A DNA stretch of 64,000 bases, from positions 49,476,277 through 49,540,276 of the forward strand of contig CM055098.1 of the NCBI GenBank assembly GCA_029204225.1, in the 5' to 3' direction. Position 1 is the first letter of the stretch, and each line of letters opens with the position of its first letter. Below, piece after piece: positions 1-12,679 of the stretch. The notes beneath the pieces are model-generated. The model was not told the origin of the DNA. It searched no databases and saw only the letters and a program-made list of their open reading frames with translations. Source of the DNA: Diphasiastrum complanatum. Taxonomy: Eukaryota > Streptophyta > Lycopodiopsida > Lycopodiales > Lycopodiaceae. A program made the translations under genes and the position numbers.

Positions 1-1229
1 GAAAAGAATCTTCCATTTCTAGAGATATAGCAAAAGATAGATGGGAGGAACTTTTTGAAAGTGCATTCAAAAATCAAGATGGAAACAAGCGATAAATTTG
101 GAGTACGTGGATCTAACAGAGGTATAATCGAGCATCTATATGATAAAGTGCTAGACAACATAAGAGGTGACAAAAATCCACATGTTTGTTGGAAATAAAA
201 CTACACCAAGAAATTTGCTTGTATGATCTACACCAATGTCATCAAAAGCATTAAAGAAGTAGGAAAAGCTAGATCTGTAGAATTTTAGACAGAAAATGAA
301 GGATGGTTGGTCCATATAGAAGAACACATTCAAAGACACAGTTTTGCAAGATTGGGAAGTTAAGATGATTTAGGTGGATAAGAGTCTTGAGAGAATTGCC
401 TATATTTGCAAGTCTTAAATTTGAAACCTCAATTGGGCACTTTTTTAAGAAAATGTTAGAGAAATAGTCTACCACTTGCTCTTTGAATGGTTTTTTAAGA
501 ATGGGATAGAATCACTAGCTTATCATGGCTAGTGGAGATTGATACTCTCTACATCTAGAGGGGGAAACTTTTAATGTCTTCAAATAATGTTGAGTAATGA
601 AGGATGCATTGGCGAAGGGAAAGATGCTTTTGATAAAGTTCATGCTTTTGATAAAGTTCAGAAGACAATTAATGAGGTAGTCTCATTAAGCAAAAACATC
701 TAATGGGGCGTAATGATTAAACTTTAATTTATTAAAACTTAATGTAGCAACCAAACCAACTTGAACCAATTCTAGAAGCTAGACAAACAATCAAATAGCT
801 TGGACACACTAAAGTGCATGCCAAAGAGAACCCTGGGTTGTAGCATTGTGACATTCGAATTTGTCCTATTCCAACACTTGGCATTTCCATTGCCAAGTTA
901 ATGTATGTGATGTACATTGCTTTTGCCAAGAAAGTAGCAAAAGAGTCAAACAAATACACTTCCTATATCAAGCTAGCCCATCTTTTGGCTCACTTAAATG
1001 TTAATAAAGATTTCTCTTTTTGAAAAATTTAAGGTGTTAAGTTTGGTTGCCACAACTTCCTAATATGTGTGAACTCAAATCTTACAAAATCGGATGGAGA
1101 AGTTTAAGTTTGGAGACCCCCATTATCCAATGTAATATTATGGCCTTGACTTTTTACAGAGAAATTTGATGTGGTAATTTGGTTGCCTTGAATATTCTCA
1201 GCCTTCTTGAATGGACCTCGAAAAACATA

Positions 1230-1231
<2 letters not shown>
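1..1231. other. No gene recognised; AT-rich flank
   Basis: I see no credible coding exon, terminal repeat or RNA gene here. Short open frames on both strands are broken by frequent stops and show no family motif. It is the downstream side of the minus-strand response regulator that ends at 1686. Confidence 0.4.

Positions 1232-1286
<55 letters not shown>
1232..1286. repeat. (CT)n microsatellite
   Basis: Almost pure CT dinucleotide run with a single A interruption near its end. It creates false Arg-Glu and Ser-Leu repeat ORFs on the two strands. Confidence 0.95.
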
Positions 1287-1685
1287 TGCTCTCTGTCTCT
1301 ATTTCTCAGATGGGACCCGTAAGTGCAAAGCTTTCTTGGGGATGAAAGGTTTTGCCCTCTCTTCGAGTGTGATTTTTGGGCAAAGATCACTCCAACTTTG
1401 AAACAGAGAGGATTGGTTAATAAATATATGTACACTTTCGTATTATTGAGGGTGAGCATCAGTTCTAAGCACAATGCTTGCAGCAGCAGCTCATAGATGA
1501 TCGTCATGCTTCTGTACAATGCAAACCCTGATATATTTTGCAAAGATCGAGTGACAGGTCCCATTTGATCACGGAACTAGGTCATTCATTGCCAAATAAC
1601 AGTTTGCGAGATGTGGTGTCTTACACTGGCATGCGGCACGCATGTTCTGAATCTCTCTTTCTCCTTCAAATGTCTCAATCGATGA

Positions 1686-2960
1686 CTAAGATCCACGCAA
1701 GCGAGGCCGGTTATTAGCACTTTTTCTGCTTTCAAAATCTTCGATATCCTGTTTTCGTTTAGAGTATGCCACTCCAGAACTTTTCTTGATTGTCCTCGAT
1801 ATGTGTTCGCTCAAGCGCTTTACATCCTCTAGCTGCACTGGTTTGATTATAAATTCTTCTGCTCCGTCTTCTAGACACCTATAATAGGAACAATCAAATC
1901 AGAATAACCCTCTAAAATTCAGAAATTACTCATGGATCCAACAAAGTAGATCTACGAAACAAGAGCACAAGGAAATCTGGATGTAGAATTGATCTCCTCA
2001 CTAGCATAATATTCACCTTTCTATTCGTGTGGGAACATTTTCCGAAGACATGATAACCACAGGAATTTCTTTCAAGCCAGTGTTCTCCTGAAGAAGCAAC
2101 AATAGGAGATTTCTGAATATGAAATCTCAAATGGAACTTCTGCTTTGATAATACATCCACAATAATTCAAATCTAGTCCATCCAATGACACAACCAATGC
2201 ACCTTGATTTTTTTCAAAAGGTCGTATCCTGTCATATCTGGCATGCAGTAATCGGTGATAATCATGTTGACTTGAAAACTCTGCATATTTTAGCGTGAGA
2301 GTGTCATTATACTAAAATGACGTACAACCAAAAACTGGCTTGAAAGTTGAAATAGACATCTAGTATCATAAATCAAGTTCTAGCCCTGTAGCGCTGTTGA
2401 ATTGACGAATACCTCTGATTACTAGAGACCTCTGATACTGCTTTCCTAAGAAAATTGCCCTTCTATGAAAAAATAGACACAGAATTACAGCTATTAAAAA
2501 CTCACATTAGCGGTAGAGGGAGAATTCCCCTCTTCGATGCCCAGGATCTCCAAAGCTCTCAACGCACTGCTTACTGATGTTACTGTAGTGCAAAATGCAT
2601 ATAAGTCAGGTGCAAAGGTGCTATAAGATTATATCAAAACGTAGCCATTGCGAGACCACACGGTTTCGCACTATAGGAACGCTTAGAATGAACGACTGTG
2701 AATGTAAAAATGACCACAAGTCTCAAATAATCATCATGGTTGAGCAGCGAGAATCAATCATGAAGTAACGTTGATTGCCCGTAATCCGATAACCCACCTT
2801 TGTAAGATGAGATCTTCAAAAGCCTTTCTATAACCTTCCTATCGATAATGCTATCATCAACAGCCAAAACGTGAAGCTCTGGTGTCACTGGAGCAGGAGA
2901 TGGACGGCGTTGGGTCTTGGCATCTATTTCTCGAGGATTGTTTGTTCTGCCCATCTTCAT
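1686..2960 (-). CDS. Type-A response regulator, five exons, complete
   Basis: Receiver-only protein of the cytokinin two-component phosphorelay, expected to take phosphate from histidine phosphotransfer proteins and damp signalling in nucleus and cytosol. Exons (minus strand): 2960-2798, 2582-2506, 2280-2203, 2087-2017, 1878-1686; all introns are GT-AG, phases close, giving 193 aa. Seen in the sequence: acidic pair D35-D36 in LAVDDS, phosphoacceptor D90 in [13 protein letters not shown], the PVVIMSSEN strand-4 segment (115-123), and conserved K142 in FIIKPVQ. There is no GARP/Myb output domain; a short basic tail of about 45 residues follows, which defines type A rather than type B. The ATG at 2960 is followed by a second one two codons on. 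Oddity: the usual DSG after exon 1 (as in AVDSGTRAL) reads SVSSALRAL here. Very sure of family; the individual member cannot be named. Confidence 0.95.
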
Positions 2961-4100
2961 TGCAGCTTACATACAAGTATAGTTGTGAATCGTCTTGCTT
3001 ATGCAGCCAGATAATCTTATCAGCAGAGCTAAATGCGATCTCAGATATTTCAACTACAACAGTCAGGACTAAGCAACCTCCACCTTTCTTATAAACCTCT
3101 GCCTGTGCCTGTGCGATCCTTGATCATGAAGTGTAAGATACAGGATCGAGGAAGGACGAGGACCACATGTGAGAAAGGAGACGAGCCAGAGATACTCCAG
3201 AAACGGTGCAGGTACTTATAACTTCTAAGAAATAGGAGCTATAGCCTATAACAAAGCCAATAATATAAACAATGAACAGAGATACAATGCAGATCCGATT
3301 GTGGCAGATAGCAAAGTACAGAAGGCCTGGAAGATTCACGAAAAACCGTAGAAGATCTGAAAATCAGCAGGATTCTGCATGGATGCCAGAATCGAAGCGG
3401 AGGTAAACAGATGAAGCAAATGCACATGTATTATGATCATTGCTGATGCAGAATTCTGACAGCCAGAAGGATGGAAGAAGTTAAGGAATCTGCCAAGCCA
3501 GGGCACGACGACAGCGGTGACTGGTGAGCAGTCAGTCTAGTCTTTTCGTTTTTGTTGGGTTTCAACTTTTTTCTCACGACAAAATCTCCAGGATCCGATT
3601 TTTGATTGCAGTACCAGCCCCTCCAGGTAGAAGAGATCATTTTTTAGAATGGTGAGAGCTTATGACTATTAGAGACCACAAGAGAGCCTAGAGACCCCCC
3701 CTCCCCCCAAATAAGAGAGGCAAAAGTGAACAACAATGCCACTAAATGTTTTATCAAGCTAACCCTAAAAAAAACCTACAACACTTCAATGAAAGTGTTA
3801 AAGTATCGGAGTATTGGGGGCATACTTACCCTCCATTCTGGAAAGTTGTGTACCAACACGAACTGAACTAAGTTCCATGTTATGGAATTCCACAACATTT
3901 GGAATAAAAAATGTTGCTCTCTGGGCTAGTAATAGTCATCTTCCTGTTCTATGTGCTCGTGAAATTTGGAACCCATATGAGAGGATCACTTTTCACATTT
4001 TCTTGGCGAGCTTGGAGAATAAATGTTAGGAGTGAAGAGCCCATATGAATTGAAGTTCTAAATGGCCAAGGGACAATTTCAAGTTCAACAATTTAAAATA
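2961..4100. other. Upstream region of the response regulator
   Basis: Probable 5' UTR and promoter of the minus-strand response regulator, with a C-rich tract at about 3697-3709. No further exon or RNA gene could be supported. I could not choose a transcription start from sequence alone. Confidence 0.35.
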
Positions 4101-4179
4101 GTGGACTCTTTTTTGAGAATTTACTCAAGATAATAACTAGAACTCATCTATCACATTGTGAATGCACTTATTCATTGTC

Positions 4180-4413
4180 GGCCATAAATTTTCATTGCAT
4201 TAACTTGATGTCTACGTAGAGATGTAACATTGTTTATGACTAGTACTTTGAATTCGTACACATCGTTGTCCTTTGTAATTTTTTAACAATTCTAATAATT
4301 TTTAAGTAGCACATTACCAACAACAACATGTGGCCATAAATCTTCATTGCATTAGCTTGATATATACGCATAGATGTAACATTGATTACAACTAGTACTT
4401 TTAAAGTACACTT
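4180..4413. repeat. Diverged direct repeat (two ~83-bp copies)
   Basis: Copies at about 4180-4262 and 4331-4413 share GGCCATAAATNTTCATTGC, then a matching AGATGTAACATTG and CTAGTACTTT in the same order and spacing. The offset is about 151 bp. It lies beyond the truncated 3' end of the adjacent minus-strand Copia fragment; I do not know which element it came from. Confidence 0.7.
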
Positions 4414-4729
4414 CTTTGTTGGTACTCTATACTGGCAATAAAGAGTCATTAAAATTGCACCTATTATGTACTTGGCATTGGGCAACACTAAATCAATAAA
4501 CACATCCACCACTAACAAGCACCTTGAGTTGATTCAAAAGGTAAAACTAACCCATGCATATGAAGTTTGAACATATGCGAAACTTCAACATTTATCTTAA
4601 TTACTCTAGCCTTAGGCTTGCACCTTACTGATAATTGCATATGTTCAAGACATCAAATTACAACCCATGAGATAACAAAAAAGTCAAGGCTTTATATTAC
4701 AATGGATAAGGGGGATCCCCAAAGAAGAT

Positions 4730-6105
4730 GTAATGACAAGATCATTAGCAACAATCTTTTAGTACATGGAAGGATCATAGTCACTTAGGATAAATCCAAG
4801 TGAGATGAGAAATGAATTGAGTCTTGCATACCATGATCTTGGGGCTTGCTTAAGCCCATATAGACTTTTGAATAGTAGCAAACTTTGGGGTCTTCATCAT
4901 GCTTGATGAAGCCTTGTGGTTGCTCCATATAAATCTCCTCCTCAAGGTCTCCATTAATAAAAGCATTGGAGACATCCAATTGGAACATTTTCCACTTGAA
5001 GTAGCAAGCAATAGAGATGATGATCCTTATGGTTACCATCTTTGCAACAGGTGCAAATGTGTCTTCATAATCAAGGCCTTGGATTTGGGCATCTCCTTTT
5101 GCACATAGCCTTGCTTTGAACTTGTTGATGGTGCCATCAAGATTGTACTTGATTCTAAACACCCATTTGCAACCAATAATATGCTTGTTGGATGGTGGAT
5201 CCACTAGCTCCCAAGTATTGTTGGGAATCAAAGCATCACACTCTTGCTTCATAGATTTATACCACTCCTTTGACTTCTTGGACACTCCTTGGCTCTTCAA
5301 AAGAGATAAAATATGCATAATTGGTGGATTCAACATCCACTTGCTTACATTTATCAATGTAAGAGAGCCTCTTGGGCTCGAATCTCTCTCTCAAGGATCT
5401 TCTTGGTGAGAATACATGAGGATGATCCTCCTCAAACCTCGACCCCATCACTTCTTGATTGTCATCAATAGAGATAATAGAAGATTCATCATGAGATGCC
5501 TTGATCTCGGCCCCATCCAAGGTAATCTTTTGGTCTTCATGAAAAGAAACATCTCTACTTTCAATAACCTTGGAAGTAGAGAGTATGTAGACTCTATAAG
5601 CCTTCTTGGTGGATGAATATCCCACCATAACTCCTTTGCTTGAGCTAGGATCATCTTTCTTTCTTGTCTCCAAAGGAATATGAGCGAAGAAAATACATTC
5701 AAAGATTCTAAGGTGATCAATCTTAGGCTTCTTCCTAGATAACATCTCATAAGGTTTCCTCCAAGAGCAAGATGAGGGAGTCTATTGCAAAGATAATTGG
5801 CACAATTGATGGCCTCTCCCCAAAAATCCTTAGGCAAGGATGTTTCAATTCTCAAAGCTTTGGCACACTCACATAAGGATCTATTCTTCCTCTCGGCCAT
5901 CCCATTTTGAGAAGGCGAATAGGCACAAGAGAACTCTCTTTTGACTCCTTCGTGCTCACAAAAATGGAACTTGTTCGAGATGTACTCTCCACCACCATCA
6001 CATTTCAAAGTTTTGATCTTCAAAGAGAATTGCTTCTCAACATAAACTTTGAGCTTGAGAAAATAATCAAACACCATGAATTTTGAAGATAGACGATTGT
6101 TGGGG
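4730..6105 (-). mobile_element. Ty1/Copia retrotransposon fragment (integrase to RT), decayed
   Basis: Minus-strand pol in three shifted frames. Integrase core at about 5750-6105 shows CDGGGEYIS and NGMAERKNRS, carrying the second Asp and the Glu of the DDE triad. The integrase C-terminal segment (5257-5745) has GVMVGYSSTKKAYRVY and VIESRDVSFHEDQK. RT N-terminus (about 4790-5300) has NNTWELVDPP, GCKWVFRIKYN, FAPVAKMVTIRI and LDVSNAFINGDLEEEIYMEQ. After the SWYARL region a frameshift occurs and homology stops near 4730, so the YVDD box and RNase H are missing. Same family as the fragment at 62450-64000. The upstream edge is cut by LTR-like DNA at about 6107. Confidence 0.9.
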
Positions 6106-6106
6106 G

Positions 6107-6750
6107 TATTCCCAACGAATTGTAAATAAATAAAATCGACTAATAAAATGTGTTGTGAGGGCATGGCATCCTGCGCACATAAGCCCATGGCCCAATGAGC
6201 ACGCCAGCTTAAGTTGTAAATAAAATAAAATAGACTTAGGCCTTTGAATTAAAATAAAACTAGAGGCCCAAAGTCATTTTTAAACTTAGAGATTACTTTT
6301 TAGAGTTGGATCCAAATTGGGACTCACATGAATCTTGTGAATTTCAATGTACTTTTTGTGGACCCTTGGATCAAGTTGGGTCCAAGATGAATGGATAGGA
6401 TCAATGTAAATATTAGCCAATAGGATTTTGGGGCAAGGCCCTTCCCCACTTTATAAAAAGGCACCATTTGTACTCTATTTCCATGCTTAATAGAGAGGAG
6501 GAGACTCTATCATTTTGAGAGCTCAAGCATCCTCATTTGCTAATCACTCTTGCTTATGCTATTGTTGTGCTTTGCTTGTTATTTCCATTTTCCATGCTTT
6601 TTGTTTATGCTAGTTAAGGTTTTTCCATAAGCAATGAAATTGAGCATTTGAGCTAACCTCCATCTCATCTCTCTCTCTTACGTAAAACCTGGTGCTTTAT
6701 TGGTTGTTGTGTAGCAAGAACCGGTGGTGTTGCTAGATCTTCAATATTAA
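6107..6750 (+). mobile_element. LTR-like sequence, possible solo LTR
   Basis: Begins TGTTGGGGGTATTCCCAAC, a typical LTR start with a short internal inverted repeat, exactly where the Copia integrase reading stops. A TATA box (TTTATAAAAAGG, about 6450-6461) lies on the plus strand. I found no second copy, no clear target duplication and no canonical primer-binding site, so the 3' edge is approximate. Confidence 0.45.
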
Positions 6751-6758
6751 TCAGGTGG

Positions 6759-7530
6759 CTATTCCAAATACCCTTGTGCATCGATAAGTGGGTTGGTGAA
6801 ATAAGATCGAGGACATGGCGTTGATGCTGGTTGCATCGGATCTTGATGTATTTGAGGCCTTATTGGGCTTGGATTCCCTAGATCTGGCCGTCTAAGCAAT
6901 GTGATGTCCTGATGTAGCTTTGTGGTGGCCAGATGTTGAGTGAAACATTTCGACTTTGGTTGGATCTTGCTTATGATTGGCGTTGAAATCAGAGGACAAT
7001 CTCTCACCTTAGTCTTTTCTTTCTCAATGGACTGCTCTCTTGAAGGTGGTACAAATGGATCGTTGCGTTGATTGGTAGTCAGTTTGCCTTCAAGTTGCGT
7101 GGTTGACGTGAGACCCCTTTGTAATTCATCCACCAGAAGTTGTTGCAGCATTTGTTTGATGAGGCTTGGTAAAATCTACTGGATTGCATCTGTTGCCAAT
7201 TTCTTGACTTCTTCCACTATCCCTGGTTGGATAGATTTTACCCACTCTGTCTTTTGTGGTGTTGGTGATTCATGTGTGGCCGTGTCAACTTGTCTTAGGA
7301 TCTTTCTCTCATTCCTTCCATCCGCATCTGCTTCGTCACCAGGTGTCACTAGAAGTTTGTGTTTGTAGTGCAGCTTCTCGATTGGTGGATTTGCATGGTC
7401 ATATGTAGGTTGCCGATTTAAGCAAGTAGGAGTCATAACGGCTTTTCTTGGATCTCTTAGTGGACAATCACGACATGGGTGATTGGTGCCGCATTGTTCA
7501 CACCAAGGATAAAATGAGGACAAATCATTT
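6759..7530 (-). pseudogene. Gag-like zinc-knuckle reading frame with an in-frame TAG
   Basis: Minus-strand reading frame of about 255 codons, continuous except for one TAG at 7176-7178 (context CAG TAG ATT). Near its start it has WCEQCGTNHPCRDCPL, a Cys/His cluster resembling a retroelement zinc knuckle, followed by a hydrophilic, Pro/Ser-rich segment and a Gln/Leu-rich stretch. I do not recognise the family. It lies beside LTR-like DNA, which suggests a gag remnant; a degraded host zinc-knuckle protein is the alternative. Confidence 0.4.
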
Positions 7531-7690
7531 CGGTGTGGACTACCCAGAAGATCTTCAAGTACTAGCAGACCACCTAACCGGTATATCGACAAGTCTGTAG
7601 CCTACCTTGTTTAGGAACTGACGTTTGCCCAAAAGGCACTCAGTCAGCTTGATTCCGATCTCTGGAAAGAAGTAGTTATTAATTTTTATT
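7531..7690 (+). mobile_element. Small Copia fragment, plus strand
   Basis: Plus-strand reading PRRSSSTSRPPNRYIDKSVA matches the PRRSSRTSRPPNRYIDESA segment of the minus-strand Copia pol at 20900-21000. DNA identity is high over about 60 bp, then decays. The linker between integrase and RT is therefore present here in the opposite orientation. Confidence 0.75.
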
Positions 7691-7857
7691 TTTTTGAGTT
7701 TCTTTTTGAGGTACGTACACCACGTGAATGTGATAATGTTAACATTGTCAATACCACAAATGATCATGATCAACCACATGCCACGTATGATGACATAAAG
7801 TTGTACCCTTTCGGAGGCTTTCAACATTTCTTAACTTGTCCGATATACCATTTGGTA

Positions 7858-7961
7858 CATTCAGTGCATTTGTAGAGAGGATTGTCAAAACATGTCCACT
7901 TACACTAGTCATTCAATGCATTTATAGAGCGAGTACTTGGAATATGTCCTCTACACCATCT
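7858..7961. repeat. 52-bp tandem duplication, diverged
   Basis: Two adjacent units, 7858-7909 and 7910-7961, share CATTCARTGCATTTRTAGAG at the start and ATGTCC further on. About three quarters of the bases agree. Confidence 0.75.
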
Positions 7962-10370
7962 AAGTCAGTCATGTCATGGTTGGAGAGGATGGGAGTATGT
8001 TCAATTTCGAATCATATTTGGGGTTAGATGAAGCCATAGTAGGTAATAGTTTGGAGGAAGATGAGGAAGATGTAATGTGAAGTATATCAATCTTGATCAA
8101 GAGATCTATGGAGAAATCCAACACTATCTCAATACTAGCTCACTACATACAAATATATGACAAGAGATCAATGTCCAAACCACCTTTGATCCTTATGAAC
8201 AAAAAAGTCTTCTCTAAGTCTTTTCTTTGTTGAGGTTTAAATTAGATCACCAAGCTTAGGTGTTGCTAGCAAAAACATAACCAATTTTTTATTGTCGAAC
8301 TCCATACACATTGATTTTTCAACCCCTTCTATGACTTCCATTCAAACCATAGGACACATCATACTAGACAATTAAGAGCATTTCCACCACACATATCTAT
8401 CTTATGAAAACCATTCAACCGATTGTTATTTCGTCGCTCAAGAAATCATCGAAAATTCTATAAATCACCATGACATTCATATATATTATCAATGTTTATT
8501 GGATCTAGAGGCTTGACACCAGAAATCTTATCTTCCTAACTAGCCATCATAGGCATAATTGCAATAATTAAGTTAGAGATAAAAAAAACAATGAACATCT
8601 ATGTTGATGACAGAAGAATTTAGAAACACCACAATAGCCATAATTGCCATTCAAATCAGTAGAAAATGAAGGAACATTATGGATTCCATTTCCAAAGCTT
8701 TGATCATAGAATTGAGCACTTGAGACTTCATCCATAGGCTTACACAACAAGGAGTGGGAGAGGTGAACTCTCAAATGAAGTCTTGTATGCAAATGAGCCA
8801 AAAGATCCTTAGAAAGATTGAATTGAGATATTTATAGATAACACATAGAGTTATAACTAAATATATCTATCTTGGAAGGTCCTTAACTCTACTAAGCAGT
8901 TTGATATATCTATTTAGAATCATTCTAGACCTTTCTACATCATTTTAGTGGCTCTCTTGACCATTATTGTTAATTAGTTGTCATTATAGCCAACACATTA
9001 TAGAAAATCAATGAAGAGACGAAGCAAATGGGGCAATGTCTCTATGTAGCCCCTAGTTGATAAATGCAAAATACACATAAACAACAAGTTAAACCATCCA
9101 ATTCACTCATCAAAACTTTAGAAAATGAGCAGATTCATTTATTTTGCCCACCAAACTTAACACCATGCAAATTTGCATTACATAGTTGATTTTTTGGTAT
9201 CCATGGCCAAAATGGAATTACACAAAATTTTGCTCAAATACAAAATCTTTTGTAACTAGCGAGAAACAAATCATGCAATGTATCATGTTGTTGATGAGGA
9301 CATTTATTCCCTATGCACAACTGAAAAATGCTCACCATCAAAGTTGTTCACAATATCCATCACATGCCAAAAGTTTTAAAGGTTTCACATTGAATAAATG
9401 ATCATCAACAAGATCAAACTCAAGTGGAGGTATAATTGCAAGAGTGTGAAAATATCCATGAGAAAAATATGTGCAACCTTCAAGGTTGAACTCGCTAGTG
9501 ATAATATTGTTTGGCTTTAGTCCGATTGCGTGGTAGAGTAGGCATTACACAAAGGATCAAAAGTTTCTTGTGTTTTATTTAAATCTCTATTGAAAAAAAA
9601 AAAATTGTCCCATTTTCAATTTATGTTGAACAAGTTACAAAAAAATAAGTCAAGGATTTGTAAGAAGAAAACAAAAATCGTTCTTTGTTTCCATGCACAT
9701 TATTGGAGCAACATATGCCTAATTGTGAACAAGTGTGTAGGCATGACTCCATCATTCAAAAGATTGAGGAGCCTCCATAATGTTGAATAAATCATAAGAA
9801 ATATTTCAAGCTTTCTCAAAATTTAGAGAATTTCAAGAGCATTTTTGAATTTCGAAGAATAGACATTCTTTTCTAAATAGGAGGAATGCTTGTATTATAT
9901 GACTTGCACTTGTGCATACCTTTCAAAAGAAAAATGTAAGAAAATTTCAATCTTTCTAAAGAAATTATTTTTATGCACTTTAGATGGAAAATTTTCAATT
10001 TTGGTCCTCATATGGAAGTTGATTTTTTGCCTTTCAAACACAAGGGTAATTCTATTGATAATTTTTTTTAGCTTTTTGCATCTAATGGTGGCAATAAAAC
10101 CATTGTTTTGAAAAAATAGTAGTATCATTGACCACTGCACCACCATTGCAATGTCAGTGGTGGTGCAAAATGAGTTGCTCCCATATTCATCCCTCATCCA
10201 ACTATTGAGTACCCTCCATCATGTTGCATGTATCATGATGAGATATCCAAATCATCAATCCTTAAATGAGGGTGGGGCCATGTTTGCACCCTAGGTCTCC
10301 TTGAGAAATATGCTAATGATTCTCCAACTTGTCCTAGGAGAATCCTTTAGCTTGTCTTGGCACGTTCTAA
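7962..10370. other. No gene recognised
   Basis: AT-rich sequence with short stop-filled frames on both strands. I see no conserved protein motif, no LTR pair and no primer-binding site. It may hold old decayed repeats that cannot be read by eye. Confidence 0.35.
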
Positions 10371-10478
10371 GGGTGGTTTCACATGGAAGAGTCCATGGTC
10401 ATTTCAAAATTTGCACTTACCCCCAGTTTGAAAGCCGAGGCTTCCAAGTCATTTTCCCCACTCCATGTGAAACCACCC
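10371..10478. mobile_element. Tourist-like MITE, 108 bp, TAA target duplication
   Basis: Perfect 17-bp terminal inverted repeat GGGTGGTTTCACATGGA at both ends, flanked on each side by TAA (10368-10370 and 10479-10481). A 3-bp TWA duplication with G-rich ends is the known signature of PIF/Harbinger derivatives. It has no coding capacity and the transcript would fold as a short hairpin. Confidence 0.75.
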
Positions 10479-10481
10479 TAA

Positions 10482-11808
10482 GTAATCCATGTCTTACTTG
10501 AGCCCAAATAAGAAAAAGCTTTAGGCTTTATGTTCATGCATTACTCCATATGACAAAATTACACCATCCAACTAAAAGGGTGATTTCAAACTAGCAGCAA
10601 GTCCTTTTGCCTGGCCCTTTGATGAATTTTGGCAAGTGAATTGATGGGCAATGGACTACTCCCTTTTCAGACTTGGTTAGCAAGTGCCTAGTGAAGGGTT
10701 GCAATTTGATTGGCCAATTTGAATCCCTACGATTTGATTGGTTCATTTTTGTTAAGTTGCCCCTAGCAATTCGCCATGCAAGGCAATGTCCCCAGGCCCA
10801 AAAAGATCGGCTTGAGTTGCCTACATGGCATGGGTCTCATGCCACCTCATCTGCCATATTGTGGCAACTCAAGGTAAGTCTAAAAAGGAGTGCTTGGACC
10901 AATGAGAGGACTCCATTTTAAATTTGGTACCTAAATTACTAAGAATATGCCAATAGTAGTGTAATGGGCTGAGTAAAGCTGTTCATTATGGCCAAGAAGA
11001 TGCATCACAAACCTCGGCCACTATGTAATGACATTTTGAAGCTTTGATTTATATCCTAAGGGACTTGGCTTGGCCATATTTGTAGAATGATGCATATCAT
11101 GACTTTGTACACGTGTGTTCTATAGTATAATGCATCTCAGATTTTTTCTGAAGGATGTATAATCTTGTCAAATTTCCAAACATTTTTGGCACTTCACTAA
11201 ATGTTAGCTTTTAAATAGGCTTTTGGAGCTCATTACATACTAAATAGTTTTGCATTTTCAAGACAAACTGAAAACTTACAAACTTTGAAGTTAACAATCC
11301 AAACATCAACTTCAATCATTGTCATGTAAGAAAACTCCCTTTAGTGTGTGAAGCCCATTTAAAAAACCCATTCCTCAATATGTAAAGTATGAGCATGGCA
11401 ATTCAATTCTCATTCTTGAAGTGCATTAGTCAAGCAACAAATGACATTCCTTAAAATTCGATGAAATTGCATGCATATCACAAAGATTAGGTGGCTTCTA
11501 TGATTGTTGCAACCATAAAACAATGGTGTGAACCAAAAAAAAGTGACTTGCTAACACTATGAATCTTGAAATTTGTAAGAAAAATTCAAAAGCATCTTAT
11601 AACTAAAAGTGTGTTTAGTAGGAAAAGAACATTATGGCTTGTAAAAAGTATGTTACTTAGGAAAAGATTATTAAAGCTTGCAAAACTTAAAAATTATGAG
11701 CCATAAAAGAAATGTCCCATTTGCAAAATAAATTGCTTTAGTGCCTCATTGTAATGTTGAGGCCATTTTACCCCTTGCAAAGGACATTAAAAACATCCAT
11801 TCCTCAAT
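10482..11808. other. No gene recognised
   Basis: AT-rich, repeatedly stopped in all frames, with no terminal repeats that I could pair. Confidence 0.35.
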
Positions 11809-11934
11809 AACTATACACTTTAGCATCTACCTTAGTTTCAATTGTACTCATTTGCTGACCACGTGCCAATATAACTATACACTTTAGCATCTACCTTAGT
11901 TTCAATGGTACTCATTTGTTGACCACATGCAATA
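11809..11934. repeat. 64-bp tandem duplication
   Basis: Units 11809-11872 and 11873-about 11934 are nearly identical, both opening AACTATACACTTTAGCATCT and continuing through a TTGACCAC-type end with only a few mismatches, so this is a recent local duplication. Confidence 0.9.
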
Positions 11935-12446
11935 GACATCTACATGTACTCATAACAAGGCCTTCCTTCATGGAGAGAATCCAAACCACACTATTTTGTT
12001 ATGAATATCATGAGGCCTAAAAAGACCCCTTGACTCTTTTATGCTATATAGACTAGAGTTTTAATATGTGGGGCCCAGAGTATTATTTTCAAGATTTTAT
12101 TATTGATTCTATCAACGATCTCCTATGGGTTGCTTAGTTTCAACATTTTTTCAAAGATTGCATTCCTAAGGGCCCCTTATTTGCAAATTGCATCCATGAG
12201 GGCTTTGTATCTTCACGGCCTTCCTGTATTTGAAACTCCATGGGGGCGCTCAATATTTTGAGGGCTAAAAATTGTAGCCGATCACATTTCTAGCAAAATG
12301 ATGTCCCATCTTAATGGTAGTTTCCAAACTCAATATAAGATATTGATCTATGCGAGATTTGAGTTGACACAACCATAATGTGGTAATAAAAAAAAGATAA
12401 ATGACATGGAGACCCATTTTTTAAATGTCAATATCCAAAATGCTTT

Positions 12447-12475
12447 ACACACACACACACACACACAGATCTATC

Positions 12476-12507
<32 letters not shown>

Positions 12508-12520
12508 CAGACATACATAC
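12447..12520. repeat. Compound microsatellite (CA)n-(CTAT)n-(TA)n-(CATA)n
   Basis: CA run at 12447-12467, ATCT tetramers at about 12468-12494, a short TA run, then CAGA/CATA tetramers to 12520. Confidence 0.95.
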
Positions 12521-12679
12521 ACTAGTAACGTGTGCCTGTCGTTGACGGGCGATGACGGCCGAGCTAGGTGATTGATGATTAAAGGCAGACAATGGACGTG
12601 GGGCGGCCGACAATTTGGGTTACGGCCGATGGTTTGGGTCAAAGGTCAATGGTTTGGGTCAAAAGTTGTCATTGACAAT

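Noticed and set aside
1154-1564. ORF with an Arg-Glu repeat on the minus strand
   Set aside because: It is only the translation of the CT microsatellite; similar false ORFs occur at 16742, 17813 and 52207.
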